A stretch of DNA of 64,000 nt from Cyclobacteriaceae bacterium (GCA_019638255.1 JAHBUD010000001.1:2232001-2296000); one strand, 5' to 3'. Numbered from the stretch's first letter, positions 9,216 to 19,506 are shown. Translations and numbers: made by a program. Notes: generated by a model from the letters alone, not told the origin.

Positions 9216-10748
9216 TTATGACTGTTCTTTGATTGCAACCTCATCACTATCGTCCACCAGAAGGTTTAAAAAGCCGGCAATAAACATGGATATTCCACCC
9301 GCAACAAGTATCAATATTGTCTCTCCACTAAAAAAGTGTGTGAGCATAAAACCTAACAATGTTCCAGCAACAATTTGAGGGATGACGATAAAGAAATTGA
9401 ACACGCCCATATAATACCCCATTTTTTCGGCTGGTAATGAACCGGATAGCATAGCATAGGGTATTGACAATATACTAGCCCATGCAATCCCAACTCCGAT
9501 CATGGAGAACCATAACCAAAATGGATCTGAAATAAAATAGAATGATAGTAATCCACCTCCACCACAAAAAAGTGCAAGCATATGGGTTATCCTTCTGCTG
9601 GTATATTTGGCTAGTACAGGTAGCAACAATGCCGCGAAAGCTGCTATACCATTGTACGTGCCAAACAAATTACCCACAAGCGAAGCCCCTTCGTTGTATG
9701 CTTCAGCGGTTGGATCAGTGGATTTGAAAATATGGCTGGTGACCGCTGAGGTGGTGTAAATCCACATGGCGAATAATGCAAACCAGGAGAAGAACTGAAC
9801 GTAGGCCAGTTGTACCATGGTTCGTGGCATGGAGTTGAAGTCTTTAACAATATTTACAATGCCTAAATATGAACGTCCTTGTTTGATGTACAGAGTTGAC
9901 AATAGGTGGACGAATCCGAAAACACCAAGCCCTATGCAGAGCACATACACCTCCTTCTCAATGTTTGCCCAATAGACTACAATACCAATAATTGTTGCAA
10001 GTGCCAGCAAGAGTATGCCAATTCGGGAGAATCTGGCAGCATAGTGATCTTCGTTGTCGATTTTTTTTTGCTCTCTGTTTCTAAGCTTTTCATGTGTTCC
10101 GGGTTCTGGCGGATACTCTTTGGTGCTGAACACCGTCCACATTACAGTAATGAAAAGCATAAATGCACCGAGATAAAAGGAGTATTTAACAGAATCCGGA
10201 ATAATTCCTTCTTCAGCTACATTTGAAATATTGAACAAGTTGGTAAATATCCATGGTAGAAAGGATGCTATGATTGCCCCAATACCAATAAAGAAGCTTT
10301 GCATGGCGAAGCCAGTGGTGCGTTGTGATGGAGGCAACATATCGCCAACAAATGCACGAAATGGTTCCATACTAACATTAATGGAAGCATCCATAATCCA
10401 CAGTACGCCTACTGCCATCCAAAGGGTGGGTGAGTTTGGCATGAGGCAAAGTGCAATGGAAGCCAATAAGGCCCCTACTGCAAAGAAAGGTCTTCTGCGG
10501 CCCCATTTTGCATGCCATGTGCGGTCACTATAGTAGCCAATAATAGGCTGTACAATCAGGCCTGTGATGGGTGCGGCTAGCCAATACAATGCGAGATTTT
10601 TCGGATCAGAGCCAAGAGTTTCGAAAATCCTACTGGTGTTTGCATTTTGCAATGCAAACCCAAACTGTATGCCCATAAAGCCGAAGCTCATGTTCCAAAT
10701 TTGCCAGAAACTTAATCTCGGTCTGATAATGGTTGCTGTTGCCGACAT
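9216..10748 (-). CDS. MFS sugar transporter, SLC45/GPH-like
   Basis: This 510-aa protein has about twelve hydrophobic helices. Diagnostic segments are GFALQNANTSRIFETLG in helix 1, the loop GYYSDRTWHAKWGRRRPF between helices 2 and 3, and DASINVSMEPFRAFVGDMLP in helix 4. These match the sucrose/maltose transporter (SLC45, GPH cation symporter) branch of the MFS. It is likely an inner-membrane proton symporter importing maltose or short malto-oligosaccharides. It lies 41 bases downstream of the GH31 gene on the same strand, so the two are probably co-transcribed from the divergent promoter region at 13.2-13.5 kb. The exact sugar is inferred from context only. Confidence 0.88.
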   Translation of the reverse strand: MSATATIIRPRLSFWQIWNMSFGFMGIQFGFALQNANTSRIFETLGSDPKNLALYWLAAPITGLIVQPIIGYYSDRTWHAKWGRRRPFFAVGALLASIALCLMPNSPTLWMAVGVLWIMDASINVSMEPFRAFVGDMLPPSQRTTGFAMQSFFIGIGAIIASFLPWIFTNLFNISNVAEEGIIPDSVKYSFYLGAFMLFITVMWTVFSTKEYPPEPGTHEKLRNREQKKIDNEDHYAARFSRIGILLLALATIIGIVVYWANIEKEVYVLCIGLGVFGFVHLLSTLYIKQGRSYLGIVNIVKDFNSMPRTMVQLAYVQFFSWFALFAMWIYTTSAVTSHIFKSTDPTAEAYNEGASLVGNLFGTYNGIAAFAALLLPVLAKYTSRRITHMLALFCGGGGLLSFYFISDPFWLWFSMIGVGIAWASILSIPYAMLSGSLPAEKMGYYMGVFNFFIVIPQIVAGTLLGFMLTHFFSGETILILVAGGISMFIAGFLNLLVDDSDEVAIKEQS

Positions 10749-10789
10749 GTGTCTGATTTTAAAAATAATTTAAGACTTGATTGGTTTTG

Positions 10790-13204
10790 TCATGACCATT
10801 TGATCTCAATTTTTTGTTGTTCAAAAGGTAATGAAATAAAGGGTAAATTTTTTATTGATGGCCCGTCAGCCATGGTGTTTACCGGATCGTAATTAGCCAT
10901 GGGTTGAATAAACCGGTACTGCTTAGTGAGTATTGATTGTGGTGAATTATTAATTAACGGATTGTTGACCGAATCAAAACCGTGGAAGTAAACCGTGATG
11001 GTTTTATAGTCCGGAACAAACTTTCCTTCTGCAGCGTGTACGACTAATTTTTGCTCAGTGGGGATGTACTCTATCTTTCGAGTGCAAAATTCATTTTGCT
11101 GATACGCAAATGTTTCGCCATCGTCTTCATACCAGGTAAAGCTATTGTCAATATTTCCTTTGTAAAGGTGAATCTCCAGCATGTCTCCGCGATCGTTAAC
11201 ATTCGAGCCGGCTTTTTCGCGCATTGGTATTATGGATGATCCTGAAACATAAACCGGCAATTTATCCAAGGGGCAATCAGCAACCATAATGGAGTTGCCC
11301 TCGTAGTTTTGATCGGTGTACAAATCAAACCAATTACCTTCGGGCAGGTAAACCCTCACCAAATCTTTGTTGCTTTCAACGGGCGCAACCAGCAGGGCAG
11401 GGCCGAAGAGATATTGGTTATGAAACCGATGATCGTAAATGTTGCTATCGAATGGATAGTTGATAGCGAGTGAACGATTTACAGGCATGCCGGTTTTAGA
11501 AGCATCGTAAAACAACGAATACAAATAAGGCAGAAGCCGGTAACGCAGTTTGATGTAGTTGCGGGAAATTTCTTCGACACGCTCACCAAATGTCCACGGT
11601 TCTGAATCACGTGTATTGATCATGGTGTGCCCGCGGAAGAATGGGGAGAATGCACCGATGGAAATCCACCGCGCGAAAAGGTTCTCATCGGTGTTGCCAA
11701 CAAAGCCGCCAACATCGTATCCTGCAAATGCAATCCCGGTTAAACCCATACTGTTTACCAGGCGCACGCCCAACATCATATGTTCATCGTAGGCTACGTT
11801 GTCGCCTGTCCATACGGCCGAGTACCGCTGTATTCCCGAAAATGCTGAGCGTGTAAGGTTGAATGGCCGTTTTCCGTTCAAGAGCTCTTTTGTTCCTTCG
11901 TATGTGCTTCGCGCCATCTGGAAACCGTAAATATTGCGGCCTCTGCGCATGGATGAAATATTGCCTTCGAAGTTCATCTCGATATTCTCCGGCAGGCTAT
12001 GGCCCCACGTGGCAATTTCATTCATATCATTCCAGAACCCTTTTACCCCCAGGGCTACATAGTCTTTGAATTGCTCCTTCCACCATGTGCGTGTTTTAGG
12101 ATTGGTGAAGTCGGGAAAATGGCACCAACCCGGCCACACCTGGCCGGTATAGTTTTCACCATCCGGGTATTTGATGAATACATCTTTTGCTTTGCCATCC
12201 TCGTAGGTATGATAACCATCCTCCACCTTTATCCCCGGATCACACATCACAACAACATTGAAGCCCAACTCCTTTAGCTTTTGCATCAAGGCTTTCGGAT
12301 CAGGAAAATCTTTCTGGCTCCACGTGAAAATTTTGTATTGCTCCATGTAGTGGATGTCAAATACAATCACATCGGATGGAATATCTTTTTCACGAAACGT
12401 GTTAGCCACACTCAACACTTCTTTATCGGGGTAGTAGCTGTAGCGGCATTGCTGGTACCCAATGCTCCAAAGCGGAGGCAGTTCCATCCGTCCGGTAATG
12501 TGCGTATAGTGCTTTATAACTTCCGCTACGCTATCACCATGTATAAAATAGTAATTCATTTCCCCGGCATCGGCAGCAAAACTGGAGAAGCGATTGTTCG
12601 AGGCTCCGAAATTGAAATAGGTTTTATAGCTGTTGTCGAGAAATATTCCGTAGATGTGTTTGCTGTGTAGGCCAATGTAGAACGGAGTGGAGCAATACAA
12701 CGGATCGGCACCGGTATGATAGGCGTAGGCATCGGTGTTCCAGTTGGTATAGCCTTGTCCCTTACGATCAAGCGGACCGGTTTTTTCTCCTAATCCTATG
12801 AAGCGTTCACCATCCTGAAGTTTCTTATAGGTAGTTACTTGTTCACCGTTCCAACAGCTGCCGAGTGAGTCATCTTCGTTAATAATTTCTCCCTTATCAT
12901 TTAAAAATGATAGTCTGAAATTTTCTTTATCAATGCGAACATTGAGTGCTGATGTACTAAAACTTATCGTTGTATCACCTTCTTTAGCTTCTGCAATTGT
13001 TTGCTCAGGCGTACCCACTACTGCATACGACAGTTCCTCAAAGAAATCCTCTTTTGTTAACGAAATGCGTACAATCTTCTCATTGTAAAAGTGAATCCGA
13101 AAATTTATGCCTGCTTGAGTTTGGCCGGTAAGCGAGGGGCCATCACACTGCCATCTCAGGATTTTGCCAGCGGTTTGACTTCGCATTGATCTGATTTTTG
13201 TCAT
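10790..13204 (-). CDS. GH31 alpha-glucosidase
   Basis: The GH31 signature GFWNDMNE supplies the catalytic nucleophile (Asp393). SAVWTGDN around residue 468 supplies the likely acid/base aspartate. The N-terminal beta-sandwich (about 1-230), the barrel and the distal beta domains (RVYLPEGNWFDLYTD, YEDDGETFAYQ) complete the usual GH31 plan at 804 aa. Family members release terminal alpha-glucose from maltose and malto- or isomalto-oligosaccharides. No signal peptide is visible (it starts MTKIRSMRSQTAGK), so it probably acts in the cytoplasm on imported sugar. It is the first gene of a minus-strand pair with the MFS transporter and diverges from susC1. Confidence 0.93.
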   Translation of the reverse strand: MTKIRSMRSQTAGKILRWQCDGPSLTGQTQAGINFRIHFYNEKIVRISLTKEDFFEELSYAVVGTPEQTIAEAKEGDTTISFSTSALNVRIDKENFRLSFLNDKGEIINEDDSLGSCWNGEQVTTYKKLQDGERFIGLGEKTGPLDRKGQGYTNWNTDAYAYHTGADPLYCSTPFYIGLHSKHIYGIFLDNSYKTYFNFGASNNRFSSFAADAGEMNYYFIHGDSVAEVIKHYTHITGRMELPPLWSIGYQQCRYSYYPDKEVLSVANTFREKDIPSDVIVFDIHYMEQYKIFTWSQKDFPDPKALMQKLKELGFNVVVMCDPGIKVEDGYHTYEDGKAKDVFIKYPDGENYTGQVWPGWCHFPDFTNPKTRTWWKEQFKDYVALGVKGFWNDMNEIATWGHSLPENIEMNFEGNISSMRRGRNIYGFQMARSTYEGTKELLNGKRPFNLTRSAFSGIQRYSAVWTGDNVAYDEHMMLGVRLVNSMGLTGIAFAGYDVGGFVGNTDENLFARWISIGAFSPFFRGHTMINTRDSEPWTFGERVEEISRNYIKLRYRLLPYLYSLFYDASKTGMPVNRSLAINYPFDSNIYDHRFHNQYLFGPALLVAPVESNKDLVRVYLPEGNWFDLYTDQNYEGNSIMVADCPLDKLPVYVSGSSIIPMREKAGSNVNDRGDMLEIHLYKGNIDNSFTWYEDDGETFAYQQNEFCTRKIEYIPTEQKLVVHAAEGKFVPDYKTITVYFHGFDSVNNPLINNSPQSILTKQYRFIQPMANYDPVNTMADGPSIKNLPFISLPFEQQKIEIKWS

Positions 13205-13288
13205 ACGTATTTAAATCCTATTCAATTTTGATCCTTAAAGTAAAGGTAATTCTGTAAATCCACCTAGGAAGCTAAGTGGTCAGCTATC

Positions 13289-13302
13289 AACAATCGATTG
13301 CA
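13289..13302. promoter_or_regulatory. Candidate LacI-family operator (divergent GH31/susC1 region)
   Basis: The sequence AACAATCGATTGCA matches the window consensus TGCAAWCGWTTGCA at all but the first two positions. It lies 85 bases upstream of the GH31 start. Confidence 0.5.
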
Positions 13303-13376
13303 TCGTAACGAAATTAACTTGATGAATCGGTATACCAGGTGAAATTTAGCTCGCAATTATCCGGACATATAAAGAT

Positions 13377-13390
13377 CGAAAACGATTGCG
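13377..13390. promoter_or_regulatory. Candidate LacI-family operator upstream of susC1
   Basis: The sequence CGAAAACGATTGCG differs by one base from the operator candidate upstream of susC2 (CGCAAACGATTGCG). It lies about 120 bases before the susC1 start, within the divergent promoter region. Confidence 0.55.
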
Positions 13391-13479
13391 GTCTCGTTTT
13401 CAAAGAAAATAATGTAAACAAATGATGAAAATCATAGGTTTCTATGCAGAATTTGGACACGTTTGAAAATTCATTAATT

Positions 13480-13493
13480 GGAAAACGTTTAAT
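13480..13493. promoter_or_regulatory. Weak operator-like core next to susC1 start
   Basis: GGAAAACGTTTAAT keeps the central AAACGTTT palindrome of the operator family but not the outer TGC/GCA bases. Its position, 15 bases upstream of the susC1 start, would suit a repressor, but the match is poor. Confidence 0.25.
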
Positions 13494-13508
13494 CAAAACT
13501 TAACATTT

Positions 13509-16484
13509 ATGTCGAAATTTTACTCGTTTGTTAAGGGGTATTTTGTGATTCTGCTATTGGCCTCAACAACTCTATTGATGGCCCAAAGCAGAACAGTTTC
13601 CGGTAGGGTAATATCATCTGATGATGGCTCAACGCTTCCCGGTGTAAATATCCTTGAAAAGGGCACCAGCAACGGTGCAGTGTCGGATGCTAACGGAACT
13701 TACACCATTCAGGTGGCGGGACCGAATTCAGTGCTTGTATTTTCTTTTGTAGGATTCTCCAGTACTGAAATTGTGGTGGGATCTCAGACTTCTGTCAATG
13801 TGGTGTTACAACCCGATGTGATGGCGTTGTCGGAAATTGTCGTGATCGGTTACGGTTCGGTTGAAAAACGGGATGTGACTGGCGCAGTTGCCGATATTTC
13901 GAAAGAAGACTTTAACCGTGGGGTGCTTACTTCTCCGCAAGATTTGATCGTGGGTAGACTGGCTGGGGTAAATGTTGTTACGAACAGTGGCGCTCCGGGT
14001 GCAGGTGCAACAATTCGGATTCGTGGTGGATCTTCATTAAGTGCAAGTAACGATCCGTTATTGGTAATTGATGGTTTTCCTGTTGATAATGCCGGACTTG
14101 CCGGTGTTTCAAATTTCCTGGCTACAATAAACCCTAACGACATTGAAACATTTACGGTTCTAAAGGATGCATCCGCTACAGCCATTTACGGAGCTCGTGC
14201 TTCGAACGGGGTAATAATTATTACCACGAAAAAGGGAAAAAGCGGAAAGCCACAATTTAGCTTCAACACCGCTTTATCAGCCAGTGCTCCGATTCAGTAT
14301 TTTGATGTTTTTAGCGCGAATGAATACCGCTCACTGGTAAGTGAAATGGTTACCCGTGGAGATATCAACCAGTCTGATGTGGACACTAAATTGGGAACAT
14401 CCAACACAGATTGGCAAAAGGAAATATTCCGAACTGCGTTATCTACTGACAATAACCTAAGCATGAGTGGTTCCTATAAAGAAATTCCCTATCGTGTTTC
14501 TTATGGATACACCAATCAGCAGGGCATTTTGGAGAACACAGATGTAAATCGCCATACACTTAATGTTAGTGTTACTCCAACATTTCTAAATGATCATTTG
14601 AAAGTAACCTTAAATGCCAAGGGTAGCAATATCCGCAACAACTTTGGTGAATCAGGTGCAGTAGGTGCGGCAATCTCTTACGATCCTACCAAACCTGTGC
14701 GTGATGGTAATGATGAATTCGGGGGATTTTTCTCGTGGTTAAGTGTGCCGGGCGTTCCTGCAAATAATGTGACCTTTAACCCAGTGGCGATGGTTCAACT
14801 TACAGATAATGTTGGTACAGCAAACCGACTGCTGGGTAATATTGAAGCCGAATACAAGTTTCATTCACTTCCTGAATTGAAAGCCACAATAAACATGGGT
14901 ATGGATTATTCATCTAGCGATGGTTATAATCGGGCTCCAGTAACGGCTGATTTTACCCGTGTAGTAACAGATGATGGTTACGATTTACAAGGAAGAAATA
15001 ATACTTATCAGGCAATGAATAAATCTCAATTGCTGGATTTCTATTTAACCTATGGCAAGACCATTGATATGCACAAGTTCGATATTGTTGGTGGTTATAG
15101 CTGGCAGTATTTCTATCGCGAAGGATCTTCCATAAATAGAAGAGCTGACGGTTCAATTGTGAATATACCGGCTCCATTCAAGAGTGAAAATTACCTGCTT
15201 TCTTTCTTTGGAAGAGCCAATTATTCGCTTAATGATAAATACTTGTTTACAGCAACATTGCGCTACGATGGATCTTCGCGCTTTACCGAACATTGGGGGT
15301 TATTCCCTGCGGTATCTGCTGCATGGCGTGTAAAAGACGAAGCTTTTTTGTCTAATGTAAAAGTGTTGTCTGACCTTAAGTTAAGGGCAAGCTACGGCTT
15401 AACCGGACAACAGGATATTGGTAGCGATTATCCCAACCTTGCCATATACAGGGCATCTACGGAGACAGCTCAATATCAACTTGGAAATGAATTCTATACT
15501 ACGTTACGTCCCGAGGCGTATGACCCTAATATAAAATGGGAAACTACCTCAACGCTAAACTTAGGTGTTGATTTTGGATTGTTTGAAAACCGATTAACCG
15601 GCTCTCTTGAATTTTATGAACGCAAAACATCAGATCTATTAAATTTCATACAAATCGCCAGCGGAACAAACTTCTCTAACTTCCTGTATACCAACGTAGG
15701 TAATTTGGAAAATCGCGGCTATGAAGTTACCCTTCAGGCAGTTCCGGTTACTACACAAAACTTTACATGGAACTTCGGGTTAAACTTTGCTTATAACCAG
15801 AACAGGATTACAAAATTATTATTGGTTGATGATCCTAATTTTATTGGTGTTAATGCCGGAAATATTGGTGTAGATCAGTTTATCCAAAATCAGCAAGTAG
15901 GATACCCGATCAACTCGTTCTTCACGTATCAACAAGTTTACGGAACGGATGGCCGACCTATTGAAGGTTTGTATGTAAATCGTTCGGGTGACCCAGTTCC
16001 GGTGGTTGGAAATAACTTCAATAAATATCGTCCTGAAGATCCTGCTGCTAATTTTTTAATGGGTATCAACTCACGATTGCATTACAAAAAAATCGACTTC
16101 TCTTTTTCGGGCCGACTAAGCCTTGGGAATTTTGTTTATAACAATGCTGTAGCTGGCCGTGCATTTTACAATAATGTATTTAACAACGGATTCTTCAGCA
16201 ATGTACCACGAGCAATTAATGAGACTGGTTTTTACAACCAACAACAATTGTCTGACTTCTATGTGAAGGATGCTTCATTCTTTAAGATGGATAACATGAG
16301 CCTTGGTTACTCAATGGATAACCTTATGCGTGATAAGCTAAGGGCTAGAATAAGTTTAACCGCGCAGAATGCCTTTATCATTACCAAGTATGATGGTATT
16401 GACCCTGAGGTTAACGGTGGAATTGATAACACGTTGTACCCACGGCCGCGGGTATTCCTGTTAGGTTTAACATTGGATTTTTAA
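13509..16484 (+). CDS. SusC/RagA-family TonB-dependent outer-membrane transporter (locus 1)
   Basis: A signal peptide ending near LLMAQS is followed by a carboxypeptidase-D regulatory-like beta domain (about 25-110; VSGRVISSDDGSTLPGVNIL). Then come the SusC-type TonB contact segment LSEIVVIGYGSVEKRDVTGAV, a plug domain (about 115-235; ILKDASATAIYGARASNGVI), and a beta-barrel running to the C-terminal aromatic residue (LLGLTLDF). SusC proteins import oligosaccharides across the outer membrane under a SusD lid, powered by TonB. At 991 aa the size is normal. The gene starts a co-directional SusC-SusD-SusE-GH13 set, so alpha-glucans are the likely cargo. It has no N-terminal STN domain, so transduction through an anti-sigma factor is unlikely. 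Confidence 0.95.
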   Translation: MSKFYSFVKGYFVILLLASTTLLMAQSRTVSGRVISSDDGSTLPGVNILEKGTSNGAVSDANGTYTIQVAGPNSVLVFSFVGFSSTEIVVGSQTSVNVVLQPDVMALSEIVVIGYGSVEKRDVTGAVADISKEDFNRGVLTSPQDLIVGRLAGVNVVTNSGAPGAGATIRIRGGSSLSASNDPLLVIDGFPVDNAGLAGVSNFLATINPNDIETFTVLKDASATAIYGARASNGVIIITTKKGKSGKPQFSFNTALSASAPIQYFDVFSANEYRSLVSEMVTRGDINQSDVDTKLGTSNTDWQKEIFRTALSTDNNLSMSGSYKEIPYRVSYGYTNQQGILENTDVNRHTLNVSVTPTFLNDHLKVTLNAKGSNIRNNFGESGAVGAAISYDPTKPVRDGNDEFGGFFSWLSVPGVPANNVTFNPVAMVQLTDNVGTANRLLGNIEAEYKFHSLPELKATINMGMDYSSSDGYNRAPVTADFTRVVTDDGYDLQGRNNTYQAMNKSQLLDFYLTYGKTIDMHKFDIVGGYSWQYFYREGSSINRRADGSIVNIPAPFKSENYLLSFFGRANYSLNDKYLFTATLRYDGSSRFTEHWGLFPAVSAAWRVKDEAFLSNVKVLSDLKLRASYGLTGQQDIGSDYPNLAIYRASTETAQYQLGNEFYTTLRPEAYDPNIKWETTSTLNLGVDFGLFENRLTGSLEFYERKTSDLLNFIQIASGTNFSNFLYTNVGNLENRGYEVTLQAVPVTTQNFTWNFGLNFAYNQNRITKLLLVDDPNFIGVNAGNIGVDQFIQNQQVGYPINSFFTYQQVYGTDGRPIEGLYVNRSGDPVPVVGNNFNKYRPEDPAANFLMGINSRLHYKKIDFSFSGRLSLGNFVYNNAVAGRAFYNNVFNNGFFSNVPRAINETGFYNQQQLSDFYVKDASFFKMDNMSLGYSMDNLMRDKLRARISLTAQNAFIITKYDGIDPEVNGGIDNTLYPRPRVFLLGLTLDF

Positions 16485-16496
16485 TTATTAAGGACT

Positions 16497-18071
16497 ATGA
16501 TTATGAAACTGAATAGAATTTTTCAAATCTCGCTTTTGAGCCTTCTGCTTGTGATGGTTTCCTGTATAGGCGATTTGGATGTAACACCTATCGATCCCAA
16601 TCTGGTTACGAGCAAAACCGTGTACGATAGCCCTGCGGCCTTTAAGCAAGGTCTGGCGAAGCTTTATGCTTTATTTATTTTAACAGGACAGCAGGGGCCA
16701 GCCGGCCAACCGGATGTTGCCGGAGTAGATGAAGGTTTCAGTTGTTTCACTCGTTCAATGTGGAACCTGGAAGAACTTACTACGGATGAGGCTATCTGGT
16801 CGTATCCCAATGATGCCAACGGAACTATATCCAATTTGTATTTTAATACATGGCTGCCTTCTGACGGAATTCCTACAGCACTTTTTGGTCGCTTGTTGGC
16901 TTCTATGGTTATCATTAACGAGTATATACGCGCAACGAGTGGTCAAACCGATCCTGAAGTTATTCGTTTTCAGGCAGAAGCACGCTTTTTACGAGCATTG
17001 GGTTATTACTACGGTATGAATCTGTATGGTAATATGCCCGTAGTTACCGAGAATGACTTGCCAGGTGCATTTTTACCTGCACAACGCACCCGTGCAGAAA
17101 TTTTTGAGTATGTGGAGGAAGAACTACTCGCTATTTATGAAACACTTGGCACCCCCAGATTTGAGTATGGTCGTGCTGATAAGGCAGCAGCATCCATGCT
17201 GTTGGCCAAACTGTATCTGAATGCTGCGGTGTTTCTTGCGCCAACGATTCCTCCCCAATATGCCGGACGTAATTTTTACAATGATGTTATCATCGAATTA
17301 AATAAGGTAATTGAGTCAGGGTACGCACTATCGCCAAAGTACATCAATAACTTTTTGGCAGATAACCACACTAGCCCCGAAATCATCTTTTCATTCAATA
17401 ACGATGGCCTTCGCTCGCAAGCTTATGATGGTGTATGGATAATGATTAGGGGTAACAGCGGAAACGGTGGTTGGGGTGGCCTGCGCACCCGTTCATCTTT
17501 CGTATCCCTATTTGATTCTAATCCAGCTGACTATCGAGGTATCTTTGCAAAAGAAGATCAAGGTCAACAGCGGGATATTACTGAGCCTAACAACTCTTCA
17601 CATGGTTATGGTGTTTTTAAATTCAGAAATGTTAATTCAGACGGCACAACACCGGTAAATGATAATACTGGGTTTATTGATACTGACTACCCGTTGTTCC
17701 GCTTGGCAGATGCTTACCTGATGTATGCTGAGGCGGTTAGACGTGGTGCTACTAATGGTTCACTTTCCACAGCGGTTACTTATGTTAATTCACTACGCAA
17801 TCGCCCAGGTGATACCCCTATAGGTAACGTTACCGAAGGCCAGCTAACGCTTGATTTTATTATTGACGAGCGTGGCAGGGAATTATATTGGGAAGGACAT
17901 CGCAGAACTGATTTGATTCGCTTCAACAGGTTTACAGGTGCTACCTATATTTGGGAATGGAAGGGCGGAGAACCGGAAGGACGAGCAATCCCTCCTCATT
18001 TATCAATTTTCCCTATTCCGTCTGCAGATTTGGCAACCAATCCAACATTAAAACAAAATCCTGGCTATTAA
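16497..18071 (+). CDS. SusD/RagB-family surface glycan-binding lipoprotein (locus 1)
   Basis: The lipobox LLLVMVSC in the signal peptide marks a lipoprotein. The SusD fold is indicated by ARFLRALGYYYGMNLYGNMPVVTE in the TPR half, and by the late segments DYPLFRLADAYLMYAEAV, DERGRELYWEGHRRTDLIRF and the end FPIPSADLATNPTLKQNPGY. It caps the partner SusC just upstream (12 bases between them) and binds the glycan at the cell surface. The first ATG at 16497 and one two codons later are both plausible starts. Confidence 0.95.
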   Translation: MIMKLNRIFQISLLSLLLVMVSCIGDLDVTPIDPNLVTSKTVYDSPAAFKQGLAKLYALFILTGQQGPAGQPDVAGVDEGFSCFTRSMWNLEELTTDEAIWSYPNDANGTISNLYFNTWLPSDGIPTALFGRLLASMVIINEYIRATSGQTDPEVIRFQAEARFLRALGYYYGMNLYGNMPVVTENDLPGAFLPAQRTRAEIFEYVEEELLAIYETLGTPRFEYGRADKAAASMLLAKLYLNAAVFLAPTIPPQYAGRNFYNDVIIELNKVIESGYALSPKYINNFLADNHTSPEIIFSFNNDGLRSQAYDGVWIMIRGNSGNGGWGGLRTRSSFVSLFDSNPADYRGIFAKEDQGQQRDITEPNNSSHGYGVFKFRNVNSDGTTPVNDNTGFIDTDYPLFRLADAYLMYAEAVRRGATNGSLSTAVTYVNSLRNRPGDTPIGNVTEGQLTLDFIIDERGRELYWEGHRRTDLIRFNRFTGATYIWEWKGGEPEGRAIPPHLSIFPIPSADLATNPTLKQNPGY

Positions 18072-18084
18072 TTGAATTCAGACT

Positions 18085-19488
18085 ATGAAAAGGATAACTA
18101 AGAAAATATTGTTGTGGTCTGTCATGCTGATGAGTTCACTGATGTTCTTGTCGTGCGCAGACCTTGATAAAGTGATAGTGAATGAAAACGTTGAAGCCAA
18201 TGTGCTCAATTCATTATCAGCTGAATCCTATGAGTTAACGTTTGACGATCGTGATGAGATTGCAGAAACGTTTTCATGGACTATACCGGATTTTGGTTTT
18301 CAGGCCGGTGTATTGTATCGCGTAGAAGTTGACCTTGCAGGTAACTCCTTTGGGAATGCTTTTACGATAGCAGAAACCCGTAGCCAATCTGCTTCGGTAA
18401 CGGTTGGTTTATTGAACAATGCATTGTTGGCCATTGGTGCACCAGCACTTGAAGCAGCAGATTTTGAATTCAGGGTAGTTTCAACAATCAGTAACAATGT
18501 GCAACCGGTGGTTTCAAATATCCGGTCTGCAGAAATAGTTACTTATGTAACTAGTTTCCCTTCTATCTGGGGTATGGGTGCCGGATTAAAAGGCTGGGGA
18601 CCTTGGCCCGACAATGCCGTAGAATGGCCAAGTAATCAGTTTAAGAAATACTCTCAGATTGCATACTTCACCCAAGGTGAGGCGTTCCGTTTCTTTGAAC
18701 AATTGGATTGGGGGCCAACATCTTACAATTATCCATTTTTTAGTTCAGTTTCCAATGTTTTTGAAAATGCAAATGATGGAGATAGTAACTTTAGAGTAGC
18801 TGCAACTTCAGGTTGGTACCTGGTAAATATTGACCTTATTGGGGGAACCGTAACAGCTGAAGCTACATCCGAGCCTATCATGTACATGACGGGTGCCGGA
18901 ATTGGGGGTTGGGATCAGCCGGGTACTGGTGCGAGTGTGTTGATGACATTTTTACGCCCCGGTGTATTTATGGCGACTGCCAACTTTGTAAACAACGAAG
19001 CATTTCGCTTTTTTGCACAACCCAACTGGGGGCCGACTTCATACAACTATCCTTACTTCACCACCGTTGACCCTTTGTTTATTAATGCCAACGATGGTGA
19101 TTCGAACCTGAGATATGTTGGTTCATCCGGACCACAAACTGTTATTGTGGATATTGAAGCTAAAACTGTGGTTGTAGTGCCCCCTTTGTACATGATGGGT
19201 GCCGCTTTAAATGGTTGGGGACCGTGGCCTGACAATGCTGTTAAGATGACTTATTTGTCATCAGGAGTGTATCAGGCAACAGCTACCTTTACGAATGGTG
19301 AAGCCTTCCGCTTCTTTGCTCAGGCTGACTGGGGGCCTACTTCGTTTAATTTTCCATACTTCACTTCTGTTGCTTCAGATTTTGCGAATGCCAGCGATGG
19401 TGACTCGAACTTCCGTTACGTTGGTACAACAGGATCACGTACGGTAAGGGTAAATCTTGAGACTAAAGTTGTGACATTGGTTAACTAA
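18085..19488 (+). CDS. SusE/SusF-like outer-membrane starch-binding lipoprotein with three tandem modules
   Basis: A signal peptide with lipobox MFLSC is followed by an N-terminal beta domain of SusE type (about 30-150). Three consecutive modules of about 100 residues follow, starting near residues 162, 266 and 370. Each contains a GWG/GWD turn, EAFRFF, WGPTSxNxPxF, a DGDSNxR loop and a closing valine-rich strand. The aromatic residues and loop resemble the starch-binding modules of SusE and SusF. It follows susD by 13 bases and precedes the amylase, giving a Sus-like order. It probably holds starch at the surface and has no catalytic domain. The modules are so alike that recent internal duplication is likely. 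Confidence 0.88.
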   Translation: MKRITKKILLWSVMLMSSLMFLSCADLDKVIVNENVEANVLNSLSAESYELTFDDRDEIAETFSWTIPDFGFQAGVLYRVEVDLAGNSFGNAFTIAETRSQSASVTVGLLNNALLAIGAPALEAADFEFRVVSTISNNVQPVVSNIRSAEIVTYVTSFPSIWGMGAGLKGWGPWPDNAVEWPSNQFKKYSQIAYFTQGEAFRFFEQLDWGPTSYNYPFFSSVSNVFENANDGDSNFRVAATSGWYLVNIDLIGGTVTAEATSEPIMYMTGAGIGGWDQPGTGASVLMTFLRPGVFMATANFVNNEAFRFFAQPNWGPTSYNYPYFTTVDPLFINANDGDSNLRYVGSSGPQTVIVDIEAKTVVVVPPLYMMGAALNGWGPWPDNAVKMTYLSSGVYQATATFTNGEAFRFFAQADWGPTSFNFPYFTSVASDFANASDGDSNFRYVGTTGSRTVRVNLETKVVTLVN

Positions 19489-19506
19489 CAGTAATTGCAT
19501 AGTCAG

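Larger units (their letters stand above)
13205..13508. promoter_or_regulatory. Divergent control region between GH31/MFS and susC1 operons
   Basis: This 304-base non-coding stretch holds at least two palindromic LacI-type operator candidates and one weaker AAACGTTT core close to susC1. They are listed separately. It must contain the promoters of both diverging operons. I could not place -33/-7 elements of the Bacteroidota type with confidence. Confidence 0.6.
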
